Positions 37,130-45,246 of a stretch of DNA of 64,000 nt are shown piece by piece (within the stretch, counting starts at the first letter, position 1; the number at the start of each line of letters is the position of its first letter). The notes beneath the pieces were generated by a model. It was not told the DNA's origin, searched no databases, and saw only the letters and a list, made by a program, of their open reading frames with translations. The position numbers and the translations under genes are program-made. Origin of the DNA: Caldalkalibacillus mannanilyticus JCM 10596 (GTDB taxonomy: Bacteria > Bacillota > Bacilli > Caldalkalibacillales > JCM-10596); contig NZ_BAMO01000011.1 in assembly GCF_000615945.1 (NCBI RefSeq), positions 1 through 64,000 of the forward strand. Reading direction: 5' to 3'.

Positions 37130-38332
37130 ATGAAAGCAAAAAATTTCCTATTTATAGCAATCCTTATTTTCTTTTTGGGGTTTCTAATAGGATGTGCGCA
37201 TCATTTTCAAAAAAATATACCTACTAATGAATTAGATGAAGATGAAACAAATGGTTTATCTGTAAAAACTGAAGAATATATTCCCCTTCCCCATATCATA
37301 GATTTTAAAATGATTGATCATGAGCATGGCTGGATGACCGTGATTAAAGATGAAGATAAAATTGGAATCCTCGTAACTTCAGATCAAGGATTCACGTGGA
37401 AAGAAGTCACACCAAATATTCCTCTCGGAAAAGAAATAACTCAGCCATATTTTTTCTTAAATGAAACACATGCTTGGTTAACAATGAAAAAATTTGGTGA
37501 AATCCAATTGATATATACACAAGACGGTGGAGAAAACTGGATAGAGTCCAATCCATTTGTTTCTGAAGAGGGCGAAATGATGGGACTTACTTTCACAGAT
37601 GAAAATATAGGTTGGATCACAAATTTTGTAAGTGGTATTGGAATGGGAGGGAATCATATCGAGTTAGCCAAAACCATTGATGGGGGAAAGAATTGGTCTT
37701 TGATTTCTGAAGAGTCCTCGAATCACATCATCCCATACGAAGGTTTAAAAGGAACCGTTATATTCTCAGACCCTCAACAAGGCTGGATTCCTGTATCAAC
37801 AATTGAGGTGCAGCCTTGGTTATTTGCCTCTACAAATGGAGGAACGACATGGGAGAGATATTACCTACCATCCCATCCAGAAATTCAAGGAGAGAATCTA
37901 ATTTCTGTTGGTCCTCTCATATTTTTAGAAAAAAACAATAAGGTTTTTATTGTGGGCTTTTCATCAGCCGATAAAGTAACTATTGCTATTTATAGTACAA
38001 CAAATAGCAATAATAATTGGGGTATTTCCCCAAAAATCGATTTTGAAAGTACTGATATTGGACCGAATGGTATAAGCATTAGTGTACTAGATGCCCAGCA
38101 CGTATGGTTCGGATTAAAAAATAGATTATTTTCCTACCAAAACGCACAGTGGAAAGAAGAATCCTCTATTAGTGAAAAACTCCCTCAGGATTACTGGATA
38201 AAAAAAGTAGATTTTCTGAAAGAAAACGAAGGTTGGCTGGTTATAGGTAACAATATAAAATCTCGTTTATTGTATACTAAGGATGGAGGAAAGTCTTGGG
38301 AGGAAGTTCAAGCAAGGATTGAGTATAAATAG
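37130..38332 (+). CDS. Lipoprotein with YCF48/BNR-like beta-propeller repeats
   Basis: A 400-residue lipoprotein with lipobox LIGC (~23). At least six repeats follow with the pattern 'xxHGWMxV ... TxDGGxxWxE': DHEHGWMTV with SDQGFTWKEV, ETHAWLTM with QDGGENWIES, ENIGWIT with IDGGKNWSL, QQGWIPV with TNGGTTWERY, AQHVWFG, and ENEGWLVI with KDGGKSWEEV. These are the Asp-box units of YCF48/sialidase-type propellers. Bacillales carry several such surface lipoproteins of unknown role. The start follows GGGAGGAG; the ATG 24 bases earlier overlaps that site. Confidence 0.8.
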   Translation: MKAKNFLFIAILIFFLGFLIGCAHHFQKNIPTNELDEDETNGLSVKTEEYIPLPHIIDFKMIDHEHGWMTVIKDEDKIGILVTSDQGFTWKEVTPNIPLGKEITQPYFFLNETHAWLTMKKFGEIQLIYTQDGGENWIESNPFVSEEGEMMGLTFTDENIGWITNFVSGIGMGGNHIELAKTIDGGKNWSLISEESSNHIIPYEGLKGTVIFSDPQQGWIPVSTIEVQPWLFASTNGGTTWERYYLPSHPEIQGENLISVGPLIFLEKNNKVFIVGFSSADKVTIAIYSTTNSNNNWGISPKIDFESTDIGPNGISISVLDAQHVWFGLKNRLFSYQNAQWKEESSISEKLPQDYWIKKVDFLKENEGWLVIGNNIKSRLLYTKDGGKSWEEVQARIEYK

Positions 38333-38343
38333 AACCTTTTTGT

Positions 38344-38372
38344 AAGGAGGAGGACACTCGTGTTCCTCCTTT
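38344..38372. terminator. Terminator between convergent genes
   Basis: AAGGAGGA(GG)ACAC pairs with GTGTTCCTCCTT (two-base bulge). It ends the propeller lipoprotein gene; the fic stop begins at 38373 on the other strand. Confidence 0.7.
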
Positions 38373-39113
38373 CTATTCGATAGCTTGTAGGTATCTGTTC
38401 AAGCTTTCTTCCACGTTTTCCGCAACAAGAGTGATAAATTCATCCGTGCTCCCACCCACACTCGCCTTTTCTAAAGCCTGATAATAGGCAAGTCTCTTTT
38501 CAGCTTGAGCTTTCAAAATAGCTGGTGGATAGCCTTCCTTCATTAATAAAAAATTCATTAAAAGTCTTGCTGTCCTACCGTTTCCATCAGTAAATGGATG
38601 AATATAGACGAAGCGAAAATGAAAGAGCGCTGCTAATTCGACTGGATGCAGGGTTTCTTTACTTTGCTTGTACCATGAAATGAGTTGTTCAATCTCCTCC
38701 TGAACTTTTAGGAAATGCGGTGGTTTATGTTCACTACCCGATATAGCGACGTTAATTGATCGAAATCTACCAGCATTTTCATCATCAATATTCTTTAAAA
38801 TAAGATAGTGAGCATCCTTCAATACTTTTTCAGAGAGTTCTATTTCTTTTGTTACTAAATCTTCAATAAGTGAAATGGCGTGACCGTGATTAATGACTTC
38901 AAAATGTTCTCGAAGTTTTTTTCCACCTATTGTTAACCCCTCTTCAAGCACTACCTTGGTTTCGAGGAGGGTTAAGGTGTTTCCTTCAATTGCATTACTA
39001 TGATACGTCCATTCCACATTAAACACTTCTCTCAAGTTCTTGATGGCTGCTTTGGGCAAAGGACGCTTTGAATCTAACTTTTGTTTTAATTGATTAATAG
39101 TTGAAAAATTCAT
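38373..39113 (-). CDS. Fic-family protein, class II
   Basis: A 246-residue Fic-domain protein that would transfer AMP (or another nucleotide part) to hydroxyl side chains of target proteins. The active loop HPFTDGNGRTAR (His ~172) is intact. The inhibitory helix motif SNAIEGN (residues ~39-45), whose Glu blocks the active site, is at the N-terminus; this makes it a self-inhibited class II enzyme. A GSEHKPPHF flap region follows the ~115 site. No antitoxin or target gene is adjacent, so a solitary housekeeping or stress role is more likely than a toxin-antitoxin pair. Confidence 0.9.
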   Translation of the reverse strand: MNFSTINQLKQKLDSKRPLPKAAIKNLREVFNVEWTYHSNAIEGNTLTLLETKVVLEEGLTIGGKKLREHFEVINHGHAISLIEDLVTKEIELSEKVLKDAHYLILKNIDDENAGRFRSINVAISGSEHKPPHFLKVQEEIEQLISWYKQSKETLHPVELAALFHFRFVYIHPFTDGNGRTARLLMNFLLMKEGYPPAILKAQAEKRLAYYQALEKASVGGSTDEFITLVAENVEESLNRYLQAIE

Positions 39114-39320
39114 GGGATCATTCCTTATTAAGAATAGGCTTTTGTATCAAATCAATCTTAGTTCAGTTTCAAAATCCTCTTGCTTTCTGCCTTATCTACC
39201 TATCAAATTTGCCCAGATCTGCTTTCCTATCTAGTATAGCCAACATTTCTTAACATAACAATCCATCCTTCTTTCCTCCAATTCAAAATTTCTAATAGAC
39301 ATTCTCTTAGGAAAGTGAAT

Positions 39321-39728
39321 TTATTTTTTTATTATGAAAGAAGAAACAAGGGAATATATAAGTCCTACTATTCCGAATATAATCATGGCAGTTTCTTTTC
39401 TAACATCAGCCCCACTAATTTCAACCCATTCTGGATACGTGATAAAATAAATATAACTCCCAATAAACAGACCTAAGCAGCTTAATGAAATTACTTTTAA
39501 GATAATAAACAATCGCTGGCTAGGCAAGAAATCAAATAAAACTGACAGTGGTAAAAAAGTGAGTAAAAAAGAAAATATTGCCTGAACAATATTTTCTTTA
39601 AAATCTACTTTAATATCTTCAAATGGAACAATTTTAACACTTTCTAGAATTTCTAAACACTTAGAGCCTATAACATAAAGAATAATGAAGATGGTAAACA
39701 GAATTGCATAACGTTTTACTGTATTCAT
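39321..39728 (-). CDS. Small membrane protein of unknown function
   Basis: A 135-residue protein with four predicted helices. A longer reading to 39821 overlaps the upstream gene and lacks a ribosome site; MNTVKRYAILF at 39728 is 17 bp past that gene's stop. The ribosome site is weak (ATAGGC). I do not recognise the family. It probably shares a transcript with the DUF4097-like lipoprotein. Confidence 0.6.
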   Translation of the reverse strand: MNTVKRYAILFTIFIILYVIGSKCLEILESVKIVPFEDIKVDFKENIVQAIFSFLLTFLPLSVLFDFLPSQRLFIILKVISLSCLGLFIGSYIYFITYPEWVEISGADVRKETAMIIFGIVGLIYSLVSSFIIKK

Positions 39729-39744
39729 AATGCCTATCAGGCCA

Positions 39745-40587
39745 TCACTTACTTTTCTCAACCGTAATAGCACCAACTGAGGTAGACAAAGTAACAGCAG
39801 GTCCCCCTCCATTGATTTCATTCTTCCCCTTCGATGCGCCGTTAATGATCCCCAGATCCGTTTTAACGTTTAGTGTTAACGGTAGGGATTCATTAAAGTT
39901 TGCTTGAATCTCACCTACATCTGTTTTGGCGGATAGGGTGCTTTGTTCATCCATTTGATTGATTTTAAGATGAAGACTCCCTACATCAGAGTGAATAACT
40001 GATTTCCCCATGATATGCGCTCCATCAACTATAATAGCTCCCACGTTATTCTGGACGTTATACACTCCTTTGAAGTCGCTTAGTTCAATTTCACCCACAT
40101 GAGTAGAAATATCTATTCCTTTCACACTATGAGGAATCTCAATCTCATAATGAATAGAAAATTTAGCATCTCCATATTCACGCTTTGCCCACTTCCATAT
40201 ATCCATATTTTCATGTTGAGCAGGATGAGTGACGATCTCAGCCTCATTCTTATTTATGATAATAGACGTTTCTGCTTGCTGAATGATTTCTTCCACGATC
40301 CTTTGATTATCTCTTCCTAGTTGGGTAATCGTTGTATGAACTGTGATTTGTTCAATGGGGCTCGACTTAATCTGGATATCTCCAACCTGATTTTTTAAGA
40401 GTAACGTATCCACTGTTTCTTGCGTAAGCTCTAGATCCTTACTCTCCAAGGGATGTTGATTTATGTTTTCAAATACTTCTTGCTTCAACAAAACAGGATC
40501 AATGGCTTCGGAACACGCGGTAGTTAGTAGCGTTAGACAAAAAATGGACAGTACCAGCATTACATATTTTCGTAGGGTTATACGCAT
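39745..40587 (-). CDS. DUF4097-type beta-helix lipoprotein
   Basis: A 280-residue lipoprotein with lipobox TTAC (~25). The mature part has repeated short beta strands, 'VGDIQIKSS', 'THVGEIELSDFKG', 'NNVGAIIVDGAHIMG', 'SDVGSLHLKI', 'TDVGEIQANF', 'TDLGIINGASKG' and 'TSVGAITVEKS', the DUF4097 (putative adhesin, LiaG-like) pattern. Such proteins are found in cell-envelope stress regulons. The start at 40587 follows AAAGGAGC. A ~20-residue longer reading has no site. Confidence 0.8.
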   Translation of the reverse strand: MRITLRKYVMLVLSIFCLTLLTTACSEAIDPVLLKQEVFENINQHPLESKDLELTQETVDTLLLKNQVGDIQIKSSPIEQITVHTTITQLGRDNQRIVEEIIQQAETSIIINKNEAEIVTHPAQHENMDIWKWAKREYGDAKFSIHYEIEIPHSVKGIDISTHVGEIELSDFKGVYNVQNNVGAIIVDGAHIMGKSVIHSDVGSLHLKINQMDEQSTLSAKTDVGEIQANFNESLPLTLNVKTDLGIINGASKGKNEINGGGPAVTLSTSVGAITVEKSK

Positions 40588-40620
40588 TTTTAAAAGCTCC
40601 TTTTCATTTTTCTCTTTTTT

Positions 40621-40666
40621 ACCATCAGGTGGAGTAAAAACTCTCACTGATAGAAGTCTACTTTAT
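40621..40666 (+). repeat. 54-bp dispersed hairpin repeat, copy C (partial end)
   Basis: ACCATCAGGTGGAGTAAAAA to GTCTACTTTATT matches copies A and B except for the first ~8 bases and a few substitutions. It begins within 6 bp of the YhhN stop. Confidence 0.6.
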
Positions 40667-40671
40667 TGTTT

Positions 40672-41295
40672 CTAAACCAAGCTATAAGCAAATAAAAATT
40701 GAGCGGAATAATAGGTTATCATAATAAGATAATCGCTTGAGGCAAAGCTATATAAGAAGCGATTCAATGCCAGAATAGCGTCAGAGATATAGAAGAAGAG
40801 AACAGCCGCCATCAGTACAGGGCTTCCGGTAGCCAGACCGAGAAGGGTCATGGTTGTGATCACAGTGATATAGAAGAAGACAGCGACTAACATCACCCTT
40901 CCGCTTGATCTCCTTACTCCCGAGGCAATCAATAGAAAGAAGCCGATAGCTAGAGCGATCAAGAGAATCGTGCTAGGAAGAGAAAGCTCCTGATGGGCTC
41001 CCATCGTGAGAAAAGCAAGAATATAGCTAACATGGGCGAAGAAAAAGGAAATCAATCCTTGGATAAATCGATCCTTGGGGAGCATTAAGAAAATATCTCC
41101 CAGTACTGAGAAAAGCAGACCGATCAGTATCCATAAGCCAAAGGCATCCTGTGCATGAAAAAGGGCGATCAAAATAATAAAAACCATCGTAAGAGGCTTC
41201 AAAAGGTACTTTAGTCCGCGGTGTTTTTTCCAGATGACAGACAAATAACCTACAGCAGATAAGAGAACACAACCTGCTAAAAGAGTAAACAACAT
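40672..41295 (-). CDS. YhhN/TMEM86-family membrane protein
   Basis: A 207-residue protein with eight predicted helices. LLKPLTM, LLFSVLGDIFLM and the C-terminal YISDAILALNRF and TYYSAQFLF are the YhhN (TMEM86, lysoplasmalogenase-like) signature residues. Animal members hydrolyse the vinyl-ether bond of lysoplasmalogen; bacterial function is mostly inferred. Confidence 0.85.
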   Translation of the reverse strand: MLFTLLAGCVLLSAVGYLSVIWKKHRGLKYLLKPLTMVFIILIALFHAQDAFGLWILIGLLFSVLGDIFLMLPKDRFIQGLISFFFAHVSYILAFLTMGAHQELSLPSTILLIALAIGFFLLIASGVRRSSGRVMLVAVFFYITVITTMTLLGLATGSPVLMAAVLFFYISDAILALNRFLYSFASSDYLIMITYYSAQFLFAYSLV

Positions 41296-41522
41296 GCCTC
41301 TTCCTCCCCACGAATGGACATTTTCTCTTCATTTAACTGTGACTAACGAATCTCATCCGCGAGTTAAGTATAACCAATATTTTCTAAATGAACAATCATT
41401 TTTTTGTAAAAAGTTGAAACATTGACACCAATTGTTTAAAATAAGCACAATATATTAATACTAATTCATGTATAATAGAAGATAAAAACATGAAAAAATT
41501 TATGAATGGCAGGAGGAAACTA

Positions 41523-42158
41523 ATGGAATATTCATTACGCGAAGAAATTGCAAATGCAATCACTCATGGGATTGGAGCACTTCTTAGTATTGCAGCATTG
41601 GTGGTGCTAATTGTATTTGCCGCAAAATACGGAGATGCCTGGCATATTGTCAGCTTTAGTATATATGGTGCTTCACTCGTCATTCTCTACTTCTCTTCAA
41701 CCTTGATGCATGCGATTCAGAATATTAAAATCAAAAATGCATTTGAGGTAATGGATCACGCAGCTATCTATCTCTTGATTGCAGGAACCTATACCCCTTT
41801 TCTGCTTGTTACTTTAAGAGGAACTTTAGGTTGGACAATTTTTGGTATTGTCTGGGGATTTGCGTTAATTGGGATTATTCTCAAATTCTTTTTCGTGAAA
41901 CGATTTATCGTTCTCTCCACGATTTGTTATATTATTATGGGTTGGATTATTGTCTTTGCTATTAAACCCTTATATGAATCCCTTGCTTTTGCAGGTATGA
42001 TGTGGTTAGTTATTGGAGGGCTTCTGTACACCTTCGGAACGATCTTTTTCTTATGGAAAAAGATCCCGTATCATCATGCGATTTGGCATATCTTTGTCTT
42101 GGCAGGAAGTGCGGCACATTTTATTACCGTTCTTTTCTATGTATTACCCTTGTATTAA
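41523..42158 (+). CDS. Hemolysin III family membrane protein
   Basis: A 211-residue protein with seven helices. EEIANAITHGIG, SSTLMHA, VMDHAAIYLLIAGTYTPF (conserved zinc-ligand His and Asp) and the final AIWHIFVLAGSAAHF are hallmark blocks of the HlyIII/PAQR family. The name comes from B. cereus hemolysin III; membrane-lipid or metal-related function is more likely. The start at 41523 follows AGGAGG. A possible promoter has TTGACA at 41422 and an AT-rich stretch 17-18 bases later. Confidence 0.9.
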   Translation: MEYSLREEIANAITHGIGALLSIAALVVLIVFAAKYGDAWHIVSFSIYGASLVILYFSSTLMHAIQNIKIKNAFEVMDHAAIYLLIAGTYTPFLLVTLRGTLGWTIFGIVWGFALIGIILKFFFVKRFIVLSTICYIIMGWIIVFAIKPLYESLAFAGMMWLVIGGLLYTFGTIFFLWKKIPYHHAIWHIFVLAGSAAHFITVLFYVLPLY

Positions 42159-42192
42159 AGAGCAAAAAATTGATACGTTCTTATTCAGTATT

Positions 42193-42250
42193 AAAGGCAT
42201 ATCCTCTTTCAGATGTAGTAATCTGCATGGAGGTATATGCCTTTTGTTTT
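42193..42250. terminator. Terminator between hlyIII and cotJC
   Basis: AAAGGCATAT..CCTC pairs with GAGG.TATATGCCTTT, with an inner CAGAT/ATCTG hairpin, then TTTTGTTTT. It serves the convergent genes on both sides. Confidence 0.8.
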
Positions 42251-42820
42251 TTAAAATATTTTCTTCGTGTCACGATCTTCTTTAATCAGCTCCACCGCCT
42301 CACGGAAGCGCTGGGAATGAACAACTTCTCTTTCCCGTAAAAAGGTTAAGCCATCAATTAAATCCACATCATCCGTCATATCAATCAGCCATTGATACGT
42401 TGCTCTCGCCTTTTCCTCTGCGGCAATATCTTCATAGAGATCAGCAATTGGATCTCCTTTTGCTTGAATATAAGCTGCTGTCCACGGGACACCTGATGCG
42501 TTGGAATACATAAGCGCTCGGTCATGCTCAACATAATGATCACCAAGACCTGCGGCTTTTAACTGTTCTGGAGTGGCGTCTTTAGTAAGTTTGTATACCA
42601 TTGTGGCAATCATTTCTAGATGAGCAAATTCTTCTGTCCCTATATCTGTTAATAATCCCACCACTTTATCCGGGATCGTATACCGTTGGTTTAAATAACG
42701 CAACGCAGCAGCTAACTCACCATCTGCTCCTCCATATTGCTCCATTAGATATTTTGCCATTTGCGGATCACACTTGCTTACTCTAACTGGGTACATGAGT
42801 TTTTTTTCGTACACCCACAT
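42251..42820 (-). CDS. cotJC: Spore coat protein CotJC (manganese-catalase family)
   Basis: A 189-residue ferritin-like four-helix protein of the manganese catalase family, incorporated in the spore coat. Metal ligands show in ELAAALRYLNQRY, DIGTEEFAHLEMIATMV and DIAAEEKARATYQWL. ASGVPWTAAYI is a conserved loop. It is last of the cotJ operon, expressed in the mother cell. The start follows GGAGGTAATCG. Confidence 0.95.
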   Translation of the reverse strand: MWVYEKKLMYPVRVSKCDPQMAKYLMEQYGGADGELAAALRYLNQRYTIPDKVVGLLTDIGTEEFAHLEMIATMVYKLTKDATPEQLKAAGLGDHYVEHDRALMYSNASGVPWTAAYIQAKGDPIADLYEDIAAEEKARATYQWLIDMTDDVDLIDGLTFLREREVVHSQRFREAVELIKEDRDTKKIF

Positions 42821-42858
42821 GTAGTCGATTACCTCCTCTAATCCCTTCTATCTCTCTT

Positions 42859-43125
42859 TTACACTTGCCAAGGCCACGGTGTTTTTACCCATTCAAACGG
42901 AAAACGCGAGCAGCTTTGACCAAAATTTTTCATCGGTCCAAATTCCTTCTCGAACCGATCAACCAATTGTTTTCGATGCACGGCAATGACATTGTATTGT
43001 TCAAGTGCTTGCTTATCTGTGGGATGCGTATCTAAGTATAGATTTAATTCGGTCAATACAAAATCGAAGGCTTGGATTTCTTCTAACCACTGATAATAAT
43101 GTTCTGGGACCTGATCCATTTTCAT
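42859..43125 (-). CDS. cotJB: Spore coat protein CotJB
   Basis: An 88-residue spore coat component. YYQWLEEIQAFDFVLTELNLYLDTHP and the C-terminal FPFEWVKTPWPWQV identify it. The 5' end overlaps cotJA by 4 bp (ATGA-type coupling). Needed with CotJA and CotJC for coat assembly in B. subtilis. Confidence 0.95.
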   Translation of the reverse strand: MKMDQVPEHYYQWLEEIQAFDFVLTELNLYLDTHPTDKQALEQYNVIAVHRKQLVDRFEKEFGPMKNFGQSCSRFPFEWVKTPWPWQV

Positions 43126-43346
43126 TCTTCTGACTCCCCTCCCCTATCTTTTCCTTCATAAGGAACAAACAAGGCAGGCCATAATGTGCCTTTGTACAAT
43201 GCTTCTTTTGGTGAAAATTGTGGTAGGTTGGGTGGTTGGAATCCTAGATAGAGCTGAACAGGGGTTTCGTACGTTTTCACACGAATAGGAGGACATGGAT
43301 CAAACGGACTGACATAAGGAACATATGATTTACGATAGGTATACAC
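43122..43346 (-). CDS. cotJA: Spore coat protein CotJA
   Basis: A 74-residue Pro/Tyr-rich coat-associated protein. The start is a GTG at 43346 with AAAGGAGG 7 bases upstream; a TTG start at 43367 would place its own ribosome site inside the gene. The core SPFDPCPPI and LPQFSPKEALYKGTLWPALFVPY are typical. It leads the cotJABC operon. Confidence 0.93.
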   Translation of the reverse strand: MYTYRKSYVPYVSPFDPCPPIRVKTYETPVQLYLGFQPPNLPQFSPKEALYKGTLWPALFVPYEGKDRGGESEE

Positions 43347-43369
43347 GCTAGAACCTCCTTTAGGCAATG

Positions 43370-43384
43370 ATCACCATATAGTAT
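43370..43384 (-). promoter_or_regulatory. Possible sporulation-sigma -10 element
   Basis: On the minus strand CATACTATATGG lies 25-35 bp before the cotJA start and resembles the sigma-E/sigma-K -10 (CATACAAT-like). No convincing -35 is found at the right distance. Confidence 0.3.
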
Positions 43385-43454
43385 GTAGGCTCTATAGGTA
43401 AAGACACAAAATATAGGAAATTGGGCAGGCAAAACTTTGTAACCAGCCAGCTGC

Positions 43455-44243
43455 CTATTGAATAGATGTGTTCAGCCACTGAAACATACGCTCTATCGCC
43501 TGATTAAATAGAGGAGCATGAAAAAAATGACCTTCTCCCTCATAAAAGAAAGTGGTATAGCGTTTGTTCTGGGCATGCAGGGCTTCTTCTAGCAGACGAG
43601 CATGAATGAATCCAACCTGTTGATCTAAAGTACCGTGAACAATAAGAACGGGACATTCTAGCTCATGTAGAAAATAGATTGGAGATCTCAATTGATACCG
43701 TTCAGGAAACTTGGCAGGAGTTCCACCAATGATTCGCTTCAACATACGGCGCAGATCGATTCTCTCTTCATAGGTAACACTCATCTCTGACACCCCTCCC
43801 CAAACAACAACAGAGGCGACCTCTTTGCACTCCATAGCAGCAAAAAGGGCCATTACAGCTCCACGAGAAAAACCGAAGAGATGAAGACGCTTAGGGTCTA
43901 CTTGCGGATGTAGTTTAAGCCAATCTATGGCATGGGTCACATCGTGGCGATCCTCCCCACAAAAATCCTCTCTTCCCTCTCCTCCCCGATTCCCACGATA
44001 AAAAGGAGCAAAGACAACATATCCCTGCTCCACAAAACGCGAAACCCAAGCGAGTCTCGTCATCCCTACGTTCCTAATCCCACCACGACAATAGACTAGG
44101 GCAGGAAACGGACCTGTTCCCTTAGGAACTGCCAGATAGCCCTTTACCTTCAGACCAGCCGAAAGATAGGTGACGAGAAATAACCTGGCATTCATATGAA
44201 ATTCGGCTATTTCAACTACATCGATAAGATTCCATTCTTTCAT
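43455..44243 (-). CDS. Alpha/beta hydrolase (prolyl-oligopeptidase-like)
   Basis: A 262-residue serine hydrolase. The nucleophile motif is GFSRGAVMALFAAM, the acid region HGTLDQQVGFIHA and the His is in YEGEGHFFHAPLF; together a complete Ser-Asp-His triad. FYRGNRGGEGREDFCGEDRHDVTHAIDWL is the POP/DAP2-like loop. It has no signal peptide, so it is cytoplasmic; the natural substrate is an ester or small peptide. Overlaps the EamA gene by 4 bp. Confidence 0.85.
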   Translation of the reverse strand: MKEWNLIDVVEIAEFHMNARLFLVTYLSAGLKVKGYLAVPKGTGPFPALVYCRGGIRNVGMTRLAWVSRFVEQGYVVFAPFYRGNRGGEGREDFCGEDRHDVTHAIDWLKLHPQVDPKRLHLFGFSRGAVMALFAAMECKEVASVVVWGGVSEMSVTYEERIDLRRMLKRIIGGTPAKFPERYQLRSPIYFLHELECPVLIVHGTLDQQVGFIHARLLEEALHAQNKRYTTFFYEGEGHFFHAPLFNQAIERMFQWLNTSIQ

Positions 44244-45199
44244 TTTACTATTCCCTTTTGAATATGATGATCTTCACGTTTCTTTTTCTCCCGATTCACA
44301 ATAATGATCCCACTTACAACCAAGGCAAGGGAAAGGAGAATCAATCCATGCAGCTCCTCTTTTAGCATAAGACTAGATAGGAATACTCCAAATACCGGAA
44401 TGAGAAACAGATAGGTGGAGATGCTGCCTACTTTATTATATTTCATCACGGTATTCCAGAGCACAAAGCCCATTGCTGAAACAAAAGCAAGATAGAGTAG
44501 CATAAGCAAGGACATCAGGTCAAAATCAAGGGGAAATAACCCTTCCTGTGAAGCCCCTATCAGAATAAGGACGATGGAGCCAATCATCATTTGTATGGAT
44601 GTTAGAAAAAGAATATCTAGCTTAGCACTGCCATTCTTCGCCAATATATTACCAAGCGCTCCGGCAAACATGGCTAGCAGAAGCAAAATTTCTCCAATGC
44701 CTATATTCATTTCGATACTGCCCTTTGTTGAGGTGACTAGAATGACGCCGGCAAAACCAAGCAACAGCCCCAGCCCTTTGCGTAATGATAACGCATCATT
44801 TTTGTACATAAAGTGAGCCAGAAGGATCTGAAAAAAAGAAGTGGTTCCCGCAATAATGGAGCCTTGAACTCCCGTACTATAACTAAGTCCAACATAGAAG
44901 AAAATATACTGTAAAATGGTTTGAAATAAGGCAATCATACCTAAGGTTTTCCAACCAGACCTTGTCATTCTTTGCGTTCTTTTAAAGAGCAGAATCACAC
45001 AACCGATGAGAAGCGAGGCTAGAAAAAAACGGTAGCCAGCAAATAAAAATTGTTGATATATGTCTTCTGGTGCAATATGTAGAGACTCGTAGCTTAGCTT
45101 GATAAATGGAAATGAGCTACCCCATAAAAAGGTAGCTCCAGAAGCAGCTAAGATAATCCCTATTGGGCTAGTAAAAAAACGTTGAGCATTCCATTTCAT
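44240..45199 (-). CDS. EamA/DMT-family transporter
   Basis: A 319-residue membrane protein with ten helices in two EamA repeats (GATFLWGSSFPFIKLSYES and LLAMFAGALGNILAKNG open them). The substrate is probably a metabolite or amino acid leaving the cell. It is co-directional with and overlaps the hydrolase gene, so the two may act on one compound. Confidence 0.87.
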   Translation of the reverse strand: MKWNAQRFFTSPIGIILAASGATFLWGSSFPFIKLSYESLHIAPEDIYQQFLFAGYRFFLASLLIGCVILLFKRTQRMTRSGWKTLGMIALFQTILQYIFFYVGLSYSTGVQGSIIAGTTSFFQILLAHFMYKNDALSLRKGLGLLLGFAGVILVTSTKGSIEMNIGIGEILLLLAMFAGALGNILAKNGSAKLDILFLTSIQMMIGSIVLILIGASQEGLFPLDFDLMSLLMLLYLAFVSAMGFVLWNTVMKYNKVGSISTYLFLIPVFGVFLSSLMLKEELHGLILLSLALVVSGIIIVNREKKKREDHHIQKGIVK

Positions 45200-45246
45200 T
45201 TTTTCTGCCTCATCTCTTATTACTTCCTACTACTTCCTATTCCTTC

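Noticed and set aside
45200-45246. TACTTCCTA-type short direct repeats between the EamA and yfmM genes
   Set aside because: Too short and imperfect to be more than low-complexity pyrimidine sequence.
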